Positions 12,921-22,743 of a DNA stretch of 64,000 nucleotides are shown here, in pieces. The DNA is from Phymorhynchus buccinoides (Eukaryota; Mollusca; Gastropoda; Neogastropoda; Raphitomidae), in assembly GCA_017654935.2 (NCBI GenBank), contig CM065690.1, positions 663,839 to 727,838 of the forward strand. Direction: 5' to 3'. The notes under the pieces were generated by a model, which saw only the letters and a list, made by a program, of their open reading frames with translations, had not been told where the DNA came from and did not search any database. The position numbers and the translations under genes were made by a program. The first letter of the stretch is position 1. Each line of letters opens with the position of its first letter.

Positions 12921-15900
12921 GTGAGCATAATGGTAGACCTGTTGGTTTTATTATTAACAATGCACTGGTGAGCATAATGGTAGACCTGTTGGTTTTATTA
13001 TTAACAATGCACTGGTGAGCATAATGGTAGACCTGTTGGTTTTATTATTAACAATGCACTCCCGTCCCAAGTTTAAAGATTTGTAAGTCCAGCGATGTGA
13101 AAGTTATGGCATCAAGAAGAAATTTTGGTTTCCAAGGTCAAACTTCAAGGTCAAGATCAGCACATTATATAGTTTTCTATTGGACCATTCCTGTATATAC
13201 CACCACAACAAATTTGAAGCCATTCTGTCCACTGTTTCGTGATATACAGCTCGGACAAGAAATATATAGCACAAAGAAGGAAATTTCGGTTTTGTCAGTT
13301 TTACTTGGCGAAGGTTTGCACTGGCGGTTCAAAATTCAGGATCTGAATAGGTTGTGACATGCTGATCAAGATGGTTATAGGGGTCTATGGCCAACGGTTT
13401 GGGCACAATCGCCTGGACAGGCAGACAGACATACACACACTCCCATTTTTGCCGATTATAGTAGTCATGATTTAAACATACACACCCACTTCCAACAGAA
13501 TGGGCATACCAGTTTGTTTTAAGATTATGCAGCCGCGAACGAAAGCTGGTTAATGTGTTCAGGGAGTTCTGTATGTTCCTGCATGATTATCTGACTATTA
13601 CCCTAAAGCTGGTTAATGTGTTCAGTGAGTTCTGTCTGTTCCTGCATGATTATCTGACTATTACCCTAAAGCTGGTTAATGTGTTCAGTGAGTTCTGTCG
13701 TTCCTGATTATCTGACTATTACCCTAAAGCTGGTTAATGTGTTCAGGCAGTTCTGTCTGTTCCTGATTATCTGACTATTACCCTAAAGCTGGTTAATGTG
13801 TTCAGGGAGTTCTGTATGTTCCTGATTATCTAACTATCTGACATGATAACCTTTGAACGGAGGGACCTAGGACCCTCACGTTCTGCATGTGGATAGGTAG
13901 TTGGGATGACTATCTGACATGATAACCTTTGAACGGAAGGTCCTAGGACCCTCACGTTCTGCATGAGGATAGGTAGTTAGGATGACTATCTGACATGATA
14001 ACCTTTGAACGGAAGGTCCTAGGACCCTCACGTTCTGCATGTGGATAGGTAGTTAGGATGACTATCTGACATGATAACCTTTGAACGGAGGGACCTAGGA
14101 CCCTCACGTTCTGCATGTGGATAGGTAGTTGGGATGACTATCTGACATGATAACCTTTGAACGGAAGGTCCTAGGACCCTCACGTTCTGCATGTGGATAG
14201 GTAGTTGGGATGACTATCTGACATGATAACCTTTGAACGGAAGGTCCTAGGACCCTCACGTTCTGCATGTGGATAGGTAGTTGGGATAACTATCTGACAT
14301 GATAACCTTTGAACGGAAGGTCCTAGGACCCTCACGTTCTGCATGTGGATAGGTAGTTGGGATGACTATCTGACATGATAACCTTTGAACGGAAGGTCCT
14401 AGGACCCTCACGTTCTGCATGTGGATAGGTAGTTAGGATGACTATCTGACATGATAACCTTTGAACGGAAGGTCCTAGGACCCTCACGTTCTGCATGTGG
14501 ATAGGTAGTTAGGATGACTATCTGACATGATAACCTTTGAACGGAGGGACCTAGGACCCTCACGTTCTGCATGTGGATAGGTAGTTGGGATGACTATCTG
14601 ACATGATAACCTTTGAACGGAGGGACCTAGGACCCTCACGTTCTGCATGTGGATAGGTAGTTGGGATGACTATCTGACATGATAACCTTTGAACGGAAGG
14701 TCCTAGGACCCTCACGTTCTGCATGTGGATAGGTAGTTAGGATGACTATCTGACATGATAACCTTTGAACGGAAGGTCCTAGGACCCTCACGTTCTGCAT
14801 GTGGATAGGTAGTTGGGATGACTATCTGACATGATAACCTTTGAACGGAAGGTCCTAGGACCCTCACGTTCTGCATGTGGATAGGTAGTTGGGATAACTA
14901 TCTGACATGATAACCTTTGAACGGAAGGTCCTAGGACCCTCACGTTCTGCATGTGGATAGGTAGTTGGGATGACTATCTGACATGGTAACCTTTGAACGG
15001 AAGGTCCTAGGACCCTCACATTCTGCATGCGGATAGGTAGTTAGGATATCTAGATCATGTTCAAACATAAAGGTCATTGGTCACGTAATTACGAAAACGT
15101 AAATGATGCAATTTCATGGAACCATGGGACACAAATTGTGCTGACATGTTGAGGTTCTTCAGACCGCTGGAAAGCTGCACCCAGTCTGCTGTAGTGCTGG
15201 AAATAGAGCTGCGAGCCTTACCACTATCCCAGCAACATTGAAACATAAAATACCAGATGTTTGGAACCCAGTCTGCTGTAGTGTTGGAAATAGAGCTGCG
15301 AGCCGTACCACTATCCCAGCAACATTGAAACATAAAATACCAGATGTTTGGAACCCAGTCTGCTGTAGTGTTGGAAATAGAGCTGCGAGCCGTACCACTA
15401 TCCCAGCAACATTGAAACATAAAATACCAGATGTTTGGATAAACATAGATAACAAGCATCTTCATCAGGATGTAGGACAATTTCAATTATGACTGGTTCA
15501 GTAGCTTAGGCTCCACAGCTTGGAACAGAACAAAAAATGATTAAAAGGGGAGTGAGGCTCTGAAGACCTGTTGTCCAGCTCTCCCTAGAGTTTCTTTCTT
15601 CTCTGAAGACCTTCTGTTGTCCAGCTCTCTCCCTAGAGTTTCTTTCTTCTCTGAAGACCTTCTGCTGTCCAGCTCTCCCTAGAGTTTCTTTCTTCTCTGA
15701 AGACCTTCTGCTGTCCAGCTCTCCCAATAGTTTCTTATCTGTAGAAACATTCTGACATGCGCGTGCGCGTGTGCATAGCTGACCATCTAACAATGACGAG
15801 TTCCTGTGGTGTAATGTCATTAATATTTCTGTTGTTATTTTTAGTTCCTGTGGTGTCATGATTCATTCAACATGTTCTATATAATTATGTGTGCAGACCA

Positions 15901-18205
15901 AGCCTCATCCTCCAGTCCCCAGCAGTTCATGAAGCTGCTGACCATCAACACTCCCTTCCTGATTGTTGATTTATCACTTGATGCAATGATTAATTCAGCC
16001 AGTTCTACTCCGGTGTGTGTGTGTGTGTGTGCGTGTGTGTGTGTGCGTGTGTGTGCGTGCGTGTGTGTGTGTGTGTGTGTGCAGACCAAGGCCCCCTCCT
16101 CCAGTCCCCAGCAGGACCTGAAGCTGCTAACCGTCAACAGTCCAGGGGGGAAAACTCCAAACAAAGCCGACCGACGACCTTCCGCAGTCAAAATGGATGC
16201 CTCCAAAAGTCCGTCCAAAGCTGAGCGGCGGCCCTCCGCCGTGAAGACAGATGCCCAGAAAGCGGCGTCCAAAGACCGCCGGCCCTCCGCTGTTCGGCTG
16301 GACAACTCCCAGCAGACGACCACAGAGCGACGGAAGTCCACCTTCAAGGGCGTGGCCGCCTCCTTCATGTCCATTCGCCGCATGACCAAGGTCTCCATCG
16401 ACAAGGAAGCGGCAGCTGCAGCAGCAGCAGCCAAGCCCAAGGTGTGTGTGTGTGTGTGCATCACATTGTTTGACGCGTGCGAGGGAGTGTGTGGGTAAAC
16501 GTTTCTGTCGGAGGATGTATAATGAACAAATTTAATTTTGTATTTCTGTCAAAGTTGTTATCATCTGAAAGTGAAAAGTTATTCATTGTGTAACTATGAT
16601 CCGAGGATTTGGTGCGTGTATGTGCGAATGCCTGCGCCTAAATAACACAACCGGACTTCCAGGGCTGCTCTCATGTTGATAGGGCAGGCATGGCTGGTGC
16701 ATCTCTGGGTCCCATCAAATGTTCCTTCCCTTCGAATGTTTCTTTTTCATTTCTTCGATTTAATTTAATTTATTCATTCTAATCTGCTGCATGTTGTAAA
16801 ACAAACCTTTCCATGTTAAACCTGTTGACAATAAATGTTTCAATTTGAATGTGAAGGTTCTGCTGGAGAACACCTACCAGATGTAAAGCAAACCTTTCCA
16901 TGTTAACCTTGTTGACAATGTTTGATGTGAAGGTTCTGCTGGAGAACACCTACCAGATGTAAAATAAACCTTTCCATGTTAAACTTGTTGACAATGTTTG
17001 ATGTGAAGGTTCTGCTGGAGAACATCTACCAGATGTAAAGCAAACCTTTCCATGTTAAACTTGTTGACAATGTTTGATGTGAAGGTTCTGCTGGAGAACA
17101 CCTACCAGATGTAAAGCAAACCTTTCCATGTTAAACTTGTTGACAATGTTTGATGTGAAGGTTCTGCTGGAGAACACCTACCAGATGCAAAAGAAACCTT
17201 TCCATGTTAAACTTGTTGACAATGTTTGATGTGAAGGTTCTGCTGGAGAACACCTACCAGATGGCTCCCAAGGAGGACCAGCTGTTCCACCCCGCCAAGG
17301 CCCAGGACATGTTGACAATAAATGTTTCAATGTGAAGGTTCTGCTGGAGAACACCTACCAGATGGCTCCCAAGGAGGACCAGCTGTTCCACCCCGCCAAG
17401 GCCCAGGACATGTTGACAATAAATGTTTCAATGTGAAGGTTCTGCTGGAGAACACCTACCAGATGGCTCCCAAGGAGGACCAGCTGTTCCACCCCGCCAA
17501 GGCCCAGGACATGTTGACAATAAATGTTTCAATGTGAAGGTTCTGCTGGAGAACACCTACCAGATGGCTCCCAAGGAGGACCAGCTGTTCCACCCCGCCA
17601 AGGCCCAGGACATGTTGACAATAAATGTTTCAATGTGAAGGTTCTGCTGGAGAACACCTACCAGATGGCTCCCAAGGAGGACCAGCTGTTCCACCCCGCC
17701 AAGGCCCAGGACATGTTGACAATAAATGTTTCAATGTGAAGGTTCTGCTGGAGAACACCTACCAGATGGCTCCTAAGGAGGACCAGCTGTTCCACCCCGC
17801 CAAGGCCCAGGACATGTTGACAATAAATGTTTCAATGTGAAGGTTCTGCTGGAGAACACCTACCAGATGGCTCCCAAGGAGGACCAGCTGTTCCACCCTG
17901 CCAAGGCCCAGGACATGGTCCGCGAAGTGCTGGACTCCATGCTGGCCTACCAGACCTACAACGCAGCAATGGCGCCCTCTGTTGTGTCCACGCTCAGCGA
18001 GCGAGTCAAGAGCGCCGTGAAGGAGCTGCACTCCGAGCGACACAAACTGGTCGTCAACGCTGTGATTGGTCCAGTCAGTAACCAGGGAATGGTGGCAGCC
18101 AGTCGGTGCTTGTGGGATACCGCCACCGACACGTCATGCACCGTCAACTTCAATAACGGGAAAATCTTCGCCATTGTCAGTGTGTACGCTGTGTATTTTG
18201 AGTAG
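12864..18205 (+). CDS. Tctex1-domain dynein light chain (DYNLT4/5-like), 3 coding exons
   Basis: Joining 12903-12920, 16085-16441 and 17843-18205 (all phase 0, GT-AG) gives 245 residues. Residues 1-125 are a basic, low-complexity tail with RRPSAVK twice, RRPSAVR, RRKSTF and an alanine run. Residues 126-245 form a Tctex1 domain: VLLENTYQM, LSERVKSAVKEL, KLVVNAVIGPVSNQG, ASRCLWD and the terminal IVSVYAVYFE just before the stop. Tctex1 proteins are dimeric light chains of cytoplasmic, axonemal or ciliary dynein. The tail plus domain layout matches the TCTEX1D1/D4 (DYNLT5/4) group. At least one upstream untranslated exon must exist, because exon 1 begins with an acceptor. Introns are filled with tandem arrays copied from the exon edges. 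Confidence 0.85.
12921..13061 (+). repeat. Donor-side array of dynein exon 1
   Basis: Three copies of a 47-bp unit, each starting with the donor CTG-GTGAGCATAATGG and ending TTATTAACAATGCA. The first is the real 5' splice site at 12921; the others (12968, 13015) are exact decoys. Confidence 0.88.
13090..13450. repeat. AAGGTCA-type dispersed repeat fragment
   Basis: Contains CCAAGGTCAAACTTCAAGGTC and a region resembling 19330-19450 (ATATACAGCTC..ACAAGAAATATATAGCACAAAGAAGGAAATT). It is a fragment of the same dispersed family as 18543-19560. Confidence 0.6.
13535..13850. repeat. Minisatellite, about 60-bp unit x5
   Basis: Units of AAAGCTGGTTAATGTGTTCA, GTGAGTTCTGTCTGTTCCTG and ATTATCTGACTATTACCCT. 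Confidence 0.9.
13851..15045. repeat. Minisatellite, 76-bp unit x about 16
   Basis: Units of CTATCTGACATGATAACCTT, TGAACGGAAGGTCCTAGGAC and CCTCACGTTCTGCATGTGGATAGGTAG. Two variants (GGAGGGACC and GGAAGGTCC) alternate, which suggests higher-order duplication. Confidence 0.95.
15165..15440. repeat. Minisatellite, 84-bp unit x3
   Basis: Three copies of CCAGTCTGCTGTAGTGTTGG, AAATAGAGCTGCGAGCCGTA and a CAACATTGAAACATAAAATACC segment. The period is a multiple of three, hence long shadow frames on both strands. Confidence 0.9.
15560..15735. repeat. Minisatellite, second copy of 11-kb family
   Basis: Four units of TCTGAAGACCTTCTGCTGTC plus CAGCTCTCCCTAGAGTTTC, matching 10960-11212. Confidence 0.85.
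15873..15956 (+). pseudogene. Decayed duplicate of dynein exon 2 start
   Basis: An acceptor TTATGTGTGCAG at 15885-15896 is followed by about 58 bp that match the start of the real exon at 16085 (ACCAAGCCTCATCCTCCAG against ACCAAGGCCCCCTCCTCCAG, then CCCAGCAG, GAAGCTGCT, ACC, TCAACA). Homology fades near 15956. It is a single old copy of the acceptor plus exon start, analogous to the multi-copy arrays at exons 1 and 3. Confidence 0.8.
16013..16082. repeat. (GT)n forming the exon 2 acceptor tract
   Basis: The GT/GC run leads directly into the CAG at 16082-16084. It takes the place of the polypyrimidine tract of the real exon 2 acceptor. Confidence 0.85.
16085..16441 (+). CDS. Dynein light chain exon 2 (basic phospho-site tail)
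   Basis: 357 nt, 119 codons, phase 0 at both ends. It encodes a disordered lysine/arginine/serine-rich region with four RRxS/T sites, the pattern preferred by protein kinase A, three of them in the same RRPSAV context spaced 16-19 residues apart. It ends ..AAKPK before a donor that begins a second (GT)n run at 16442. High GC and a biased codon third position contrast with the surrounding introns. Confidence 0.82.
16461..16806. other. Intron 2 of dynein gene, unique part
   Basis: AT-rich intronic DNA with no internal repeats or coding signal before the acceptor-derived array begins. Confidence 0.5.
16807..17236 (+). repeat. Acceptor array of dynein exon 3, 76-bp series
   Basis: Five units with exact 76-bp spacing (exon-start positions 16857, 16933, 17009, 17085, 17161). 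Each has an acceptor (GATGTGAAG) and the first 25-27 nt of exon 3 (GTTCTGCTGGAGAACACCTA), and in most units the codons after QM become TAA. Each could be used as a decoy exon that stops within nine or ten codons. Confidence 0.92.
17237..17842 (+). repeat. Acceptor array of dynein exon 3, 101-bp series
   Basis: Six units at exact 101-bp spacing (17237, 17338, 17439, 17540, 17641, 17742). Each repeats the acceptor and the first 74-75 nt of exon 3 through CAGGACATG, then re-enters TTGACAATAAATGTTTCAAT. Because 101 is not a multiple of three, inclusion of an upstream unit reads AQDMLTINVSM and then a stop. The full exon starts at 17843 with the same acceptor. Confidence 0.95.
17843..18205 (+). 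CDS. Dynein light chain exon 3 (Tctex1 domain, stop)
   Basis: The acceptor AATGTGAAG precedes VLLENTYQMAPK; the exon encodes the entire 120-residue Tctex1 domain and ends YAVYFE-TAG at 18203-18205, the usual end of TCTEX1D-type proteins. Conserved landmarks are HKLVVNAVIGPVSNQG and ASRCLWDTATD. No frame damage is seen. Confidence 0.9.
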   Translation, partial: VLLENTYQMAPKEDQLFHPAKAQDMVREVLDSMLAYQTYNAAMAPSVVSTLSERVKSAVKELHSERHKLVVNAVIGPVSNQGMVAASRCLWDTATDTSCTVNFNNGKIFAIVSVYAVYFE

Positions 18206-18542
18206 ACTTAATTGAAAATCTGTTAATCAACAGAAACATCTTCGCCATCATTAATGTGTGTATTTGGGTAAATTAGCCAATGATGGACACTGTAAAACCT
18301 TCCAAGGATGAACATGAAGGAGAAATGTTCGCCATTGTCAGTGTGTATGCCAATGATGGACACTGTAAAACCTTCCAAGGATGAACATGAAGGAGAAATG
18401 TTTGCCATTGTCAGTGTGTATGCCAATGATGGACACTGTAAAACCTTCCAAGGATGAACATGAAGGAGAGATGTTCGCCATTGTCAGTGTGTATGCCACG
18501 TGTTTTGAGGAGACTTGAAGAGAAAATCTGTATACCAACATT
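18206..18542 (+). repeat. Copies of the dynein 3' end
   Basis: A 73-bp unit (CAATGATGGACACTGTAAAA .. TTCGCCATTGTCAGTGTGTATGCC) is repeated three times. A longer copy at about 18475-18542 (TTCGCCATTGTCAGTGTGTA .. TTTTGAGGAGACTTGA .. GAAAATCTG) mirrors the real last codons, stop region and 3' UTR at 18168-18230. These are tandem copies of the gene end, with the stop context mutated. Confidence 0.75.
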
Positions 18543-19560
18543 CTCAGTAATTGTCCGTCACCGAAGGTAACGGACTTTGCGATGGGCTGGTTTGCATTTT
18601 TTTTCTTTTTTTTTCTCTGTCTGTCCCAAGGATATCTCCCGAACCGCTTGACCGAATCGCGTCAAATTTTCTGTGAAGGTGTGCCTTCTTAATAGGAAGA
18701 GATCGGCGCAAACCATTTTGCCGTCGTGACCTTGACCTTGACGTACGACATTGAAAACCGAAAATCTATTTTTAGCCATATCTCGGGCACCGATCAACAT
18801 AGGATGTTGAAACTTGGTATGAAGGTGGTTTGGCTTATGCCCGTTCTGATGATGGCATACCGATCAAGGTCAAGGTCAAGGTCAAAAAGATCGCTGGAGC
18901 CTGAAAATCGGAGGGTCATTTTTTTCTCCTTCTGTCTGTCCCAAGGATATCTTTCGAACGGGTTGACAGAATCACGTCAAATTTTGTGTGCTGGTGTGTC
19001 ACCATGAGAGGAAGGCATCCGCGCAAACCATATTGCCGTCGTGACCTTCACCTTGGCGTACGACCTTGAAAACCGAAAATCTTTCAGGGGCCATAACTCC
19101 CACACCGTTAGTGTTAGAGTCTTCAAATTTGGCATGAAGGTACTTTGGCTTATGCCCGTTCTGATGGTGGCATACCGATCAAGGTCAAGGTCACGGTCCG
19201 GGCGATCAGTAGGCCTTGAAAGTGGTAGGGGTCTACATATTGGGTTTTAAGCCATATTTTCCACATTCGTACTTGACAGAAGCGCTTCAGATTGTGTGTG
19301 GTACTGTATACCCTAGAGAAGAAAACATCCGAGCATAAATTATCACCATGCTGACCTTGACCTTGAAAACCGAAATTTCCTTCTTTGCGCTATATGTTTC
19401 TTCTTCAAGCTGTATCTCGTGAACTAGAAAACAGAATCCCTTCCAATTTTGTGTCAGGATGTGACACTCTACGGGGTGTCGCAAGTGCGTGGCATTGCTG
19501 GTGACGGACATGTCTGCCGCTCGGCGACGCCCTTGTTTAAGATATTCTCGGACTCTCAAC
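18543..19560. repeat. AAGGTCA-bearing dispersed repeat, about 1 kb
   Basis: Two internally similar halves carry GTCCCAAGGATATCT, a CGAATCGCGTCAAATTTT-type segment, CCGTCGTGACCTTGACCTTG, and tandem CAAGGTCAAGGTCAAGGTCA near 18866-18890 and again near 19183. It ends with GGTGACGGACATGTCTGCCG near 19500, a motif also present at 56368 and 57530. This type is abundant in molluscs. It interrupts the series of dynein 3'-end copies. No protein is encoded. Confidence 0.7.
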
Positions 19561-20233
19561 TATAAAACAAAGGATAACCTTTACCATCGTCTGTGTATTT
19601 TCTATTGTTTTAGCAAATTATTAGCTAATGATGGATGTTAATGATGAACGTTAACAACGGGAAAACATACACCATTATCAGTGTGTATGCCGTCTCTTTT
19701 GAGGAGACTTAGAAATGGATCGCCTTTGTGCTAAACACATTGTCCATACGATCAACACGGCAAACATCTTTGCTATTGTCAGTGTGTGCAGGCTATTCTG
19801 AATAGTAAAAGAGCAGAGAAAATCTATAAAATTAGAACAAACAACTCAAGATGCATTTGCTGTTCATCTATAAAATTAGAACATCAAACTATTACAGGTC
19901 AGGTCAGATCTTCAGGGCAGCCAAGCCTCACGGCCTCTTGATGTGCCCTATCTTTTGATTGTTTGTTATTGTGGCTTTGTTCATCAATCAGATTGGCACC
20001 GCTGTGGCGCTTTTTGAACTATCATTGTCGTCTTAATCATAATTGTATTTAAAAACATTAATTTTGGAAAGGTCTTTGCAATAGTCAGGCTGAATGTTTA
20101 TTCTGAAGAAATGTAACACTTTCAAGAACGGTAATTCCAGTACCAGCACTTACAAGATCTTTGTGATTGTCGGTATGTTGAGTTCTGACATCAGTAAATT
20201 CCAATGCGAGTAAATCGGAGAGAATGCGTATAA
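19561..20233 (+). repeat. Older decayed copies of dynein 3' end
   Basis: Diverged matches to the last exon lie at about 19645-19715 (AACGGGAAAACATACACCATTATCAGTGTG .. GAGGAGACTTAG), 19755-19830 (CATCTTTGCTATTGTCAGTG) and 20060-20110 (GTCTTTGCAATAGTCAGG). They are non-coding now and show progressive decay away from the gene. Confidence 0.55.
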
Positions 20234-20700
20234 CAGGGTTCGTACAGTTTTCACACCAAAATTCACAAACTTTCAAAGACTTTTTCAAAGAGCCTTTATC
20301 CTGTTTTCAAAGATTGACGATTGTTTCATCACGATCACGTGTAGCCCAAAGACAAGGATATAGCAAAGGGAAGTAACTCTTGAGAAATCAAGGATGTCTG
20401 CTAGACAGAACTAGATTGTCGAACTGCATATATCGGAAAATAAGCCAAATTAAATTGCTTCTTTACTAATTCTGGAAGCAAACAATTATTTTACAGTGTC
20501 AACTTTTTTTTAAAAAAGTTGTCAATGACTTTCTCACAAACCTTTCAATGACTTTCTCACAAACCCTTCAATGACTTTCTCACAAACCCTTCAATGATTT
20601 TCAGACCAAAGCCAATTTTCAAAGACTTGAAAGTGGCCGTCCATTTCTCAAAGGCTTGTGCAAACTCTGTGTAATCTTCGCCATTGTCATAGATTCTGCG
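20234..20700. mobile_element. CAGGGTTCGTAC-end element, right end lost
   Basis: Begins with CAGGGTTCGTACAGTTTTCA and TTCAAAGACTTTTTCAAAG subterminal repeats, matching in style the complete elements at 32408-33355 and 40033-40792. No right terminus GTACGAACCCTG was found and no zinc-finger frame is visible, so the copy appears truncated. The right limit is approximate; direct repeats of TTCAATGACTTTCTCACAAA occupy 20520-20600. Confidence 0.5.
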
Positions 20701-20739
20701 AAATGTCGAGCATTTGAAAGAAAATGCACCTTCTTCACA

Positions 20740-21112
20740 ATTGTTGTAAATACTATGCAATGTCTTCCTAACCCTAACCCTTTTCACATATAGGGTATGT
20801 ATACGAGTTGGGTGATGTAGATACTATGCAATGTCTTCAGTAACCATTGTGTCTTTTCACATATAGGGTATGTATACGAGTTGAGTGATGTAAATACTAT
20901 GCAATGTCTTCAGTAACCATTGCGTCTGTTCACATCTAGGGTATGTATACGAGTTGGGTGATGTAGATACTATGCAATGTCTTCAGTAATCATTGCGTCT
21001 TTTTACATATAGGGTATGTATACGAGTTGAGTGATGTTGTAAATACTATGCAATGTTTTCAGTAACCATTGCATCTTTTCACATCTAGGGTATGTATACG
21101 AGTTGGGTGATG
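20740..21112. repeat. 76-bp array, left part
   Basis: Units contain TAGGGTATGTATACGAGTTG, GGTGATGTAGATACTATGCA and ATGTCTTCAGTAACCATTGC ending in a TCTTTTCACATCTAG acceptor-like tract. The array continues at 22744-23630 after the Tc1 insertion. CCTAACCCTAACCC sits at 20768-20781. Confidence 0.92.
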
Positions 21113-21114
21113 TA

Positions 21115-22741
21115 CACTACTCACAAAAAGTTAAGGATCACTATGAGAAAACAGGTGCGCAATAAACTCCGTTCGCTCCTGTTATTTATTTCTCAGTCAA
21201 GCCAAATTGTTATGAATTCTTGTTCAGCTGTAAGTGGGCGATGTTGTGTTAGTGGAAACATTGCACGTGATTCTCTATTACTGAGCTTGGCAGCAAAAGA
21301 AAAAGCGGAAACTTGCGAAAAAGGGACCTTGTTTTGGATCGTTCTGCATGAACACATTGCACAAGCCAGATGGAAAAACCATTATGCACGTGCAAGCACT
21401 GCTGTTTATGTGTGAGATGCTGTCTCTTGCTTGGCTTTATAAGAAGACATACCACCAGTATTAGGCCTGATTTGACAATGCCTCCACGACGAAAATTGAG
21501 CGAGTTGGATAGGGGACGAGCTGTTGCATGGTTCCAAGATGGTGTTCCCAAGCGAGAAGTGGCCAGGCGACTTCAGGTGTCCATCTCGGTCATTGTCAGA
21601 CTGATTCAACGCTTCACAGCCACTGGGAGGGTCCATGAAAGACGCAGATCTGGTCGACCGAAGAAAACAACTCCACGTGAAGATCGTCTCATTGAACGAC
21701 AAGCCCTGCAGACAAGAACAGCCTCTTCCAGCATCATTCGAAGGCAGTTGGCTACTAACATCAACATCAGCCAGCAGACCATACGGAACCGCCTTCATGG
21801 GTTTAACCTCCGTTCTCGTCGCCCAGCTGTACGGCCACGCTTAACTCCAGCCCATAGGGCAGCACGCCGCGCCTTCTGCAGACGTCACGTGAGGTGGACA
21901 CGTCAGCAATGGTCCCAGGTCCTGTTCAGTGATGAATCACGCTTCACCCTGAACCACAACGACGGCCGACTGAGGGTCTGGAGGCGCCCAGGGGAACGCT
22001 TTATTGACGCCACTGTCCAAGAAAAGGTGGCCTTTGGTGGAGGTTCTGTAATGGTCTGGGGGCCTTCAGCCTTCACCACAGAACACCCTTGTATCATGTA
22101 CAGGGTAACCTGACTGGCCTCCGATACCGGGATGAGATCCTTCGACCGCTGGCTGTGCCTACACTGCAGCAGATGGGACCGCCGGCTGTCTACCAGGATG
22201 ACAACGCTCGCCCCCACAGGGCAAGGGTGGTCAACGACTTCCTGCAGCAGTCTGGAGTCAACAGAATGGAGTGGCCAGCATGCAGTCCCGATCTCAACCC
22301 GATTGAGAACCTCTGGGATGAGCTGGATCGCAAAGTGAGGAGCAACCACCCCCCTCCCAGGGATGCCCAGCACCTCTACCAGATGCTGCAGGCTGAGTGG
22401 CAGGCGCTTCCACAGAGGATCTTCACCACCCTGGTCAACTCCATGAGGACTCGCTGCGTCGAGTGCCAGAACAGCCATGGCGGATACACGCATTACTGAA
22501 CTTTTGGGAGCATCAGAATGCCCTGTCTTGTGATTTCAATGACTTTGGGAAATCAAATTTCGATACGTACCCACTTTGATCAAATGTACAGACCAAACGA
22601 TTGCTCGAAATTGAAGGCAATTGTGCATCGTTATCACTAAAGCATTGAATTAAATGTTGGCCAAAATTCAACGCATTGGCTTTCTTATTTGGAAAGTTAT
22701 GAATTAGTTTGCAAGTGATCCTTAACTTTTTGTGGATAGCT
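21115..22741 (+). mobile_element. Tc1-like DNA transposon, 1,627 bp
   Basis: Terminal inverted repeats of 28 bp match at 24 positions (core CACAAAAAGTTAAGGATCACT). The element is flanked by TA at 21113-21114 and 22742-22743. Neighbouring array units give the empty site GATG-TA-GATACTATGC, so the TA duplication and insertion are directly demonstrated. It carries one near-complete transposase on the + strand. Confidence 0.95.
21478..22499 (+). pseudogene. Tc1 transposase (DD34E), one frameshift
   Basis: The frame opens MPPRRKLSELDRGRAVAWFQ and includes the paired helix-turn-helix DNA-binding region (VARRLQVSISVIVRLIQRF, then RRSGRPKKTTPREDR). The DDE core shows FSDESRF, then VYQDDNARPHRA, then SPDLNPIENLWDEL, with exactly 34 residues between the second aspartate and the glutamate. 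It ends at TGA 22497-22499. Between VMVWG and the HVQGNL block the frame slips by one base in the G-run at about 22057-22062; a single lost G explains it. All catalytic residues survive, so inactivation looks recent. Length would be about 340 residues, normal for the family. Confidence 0.93.
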
Positions 22742-22743
22742 TA

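Noticed and set aside
20557..20787. 76-codon minus-strand frame (MKRVRVRKTLHSIYN)
   Set aside because: Overlaps short direct repeats and the 76-bp array; no family resemblance.
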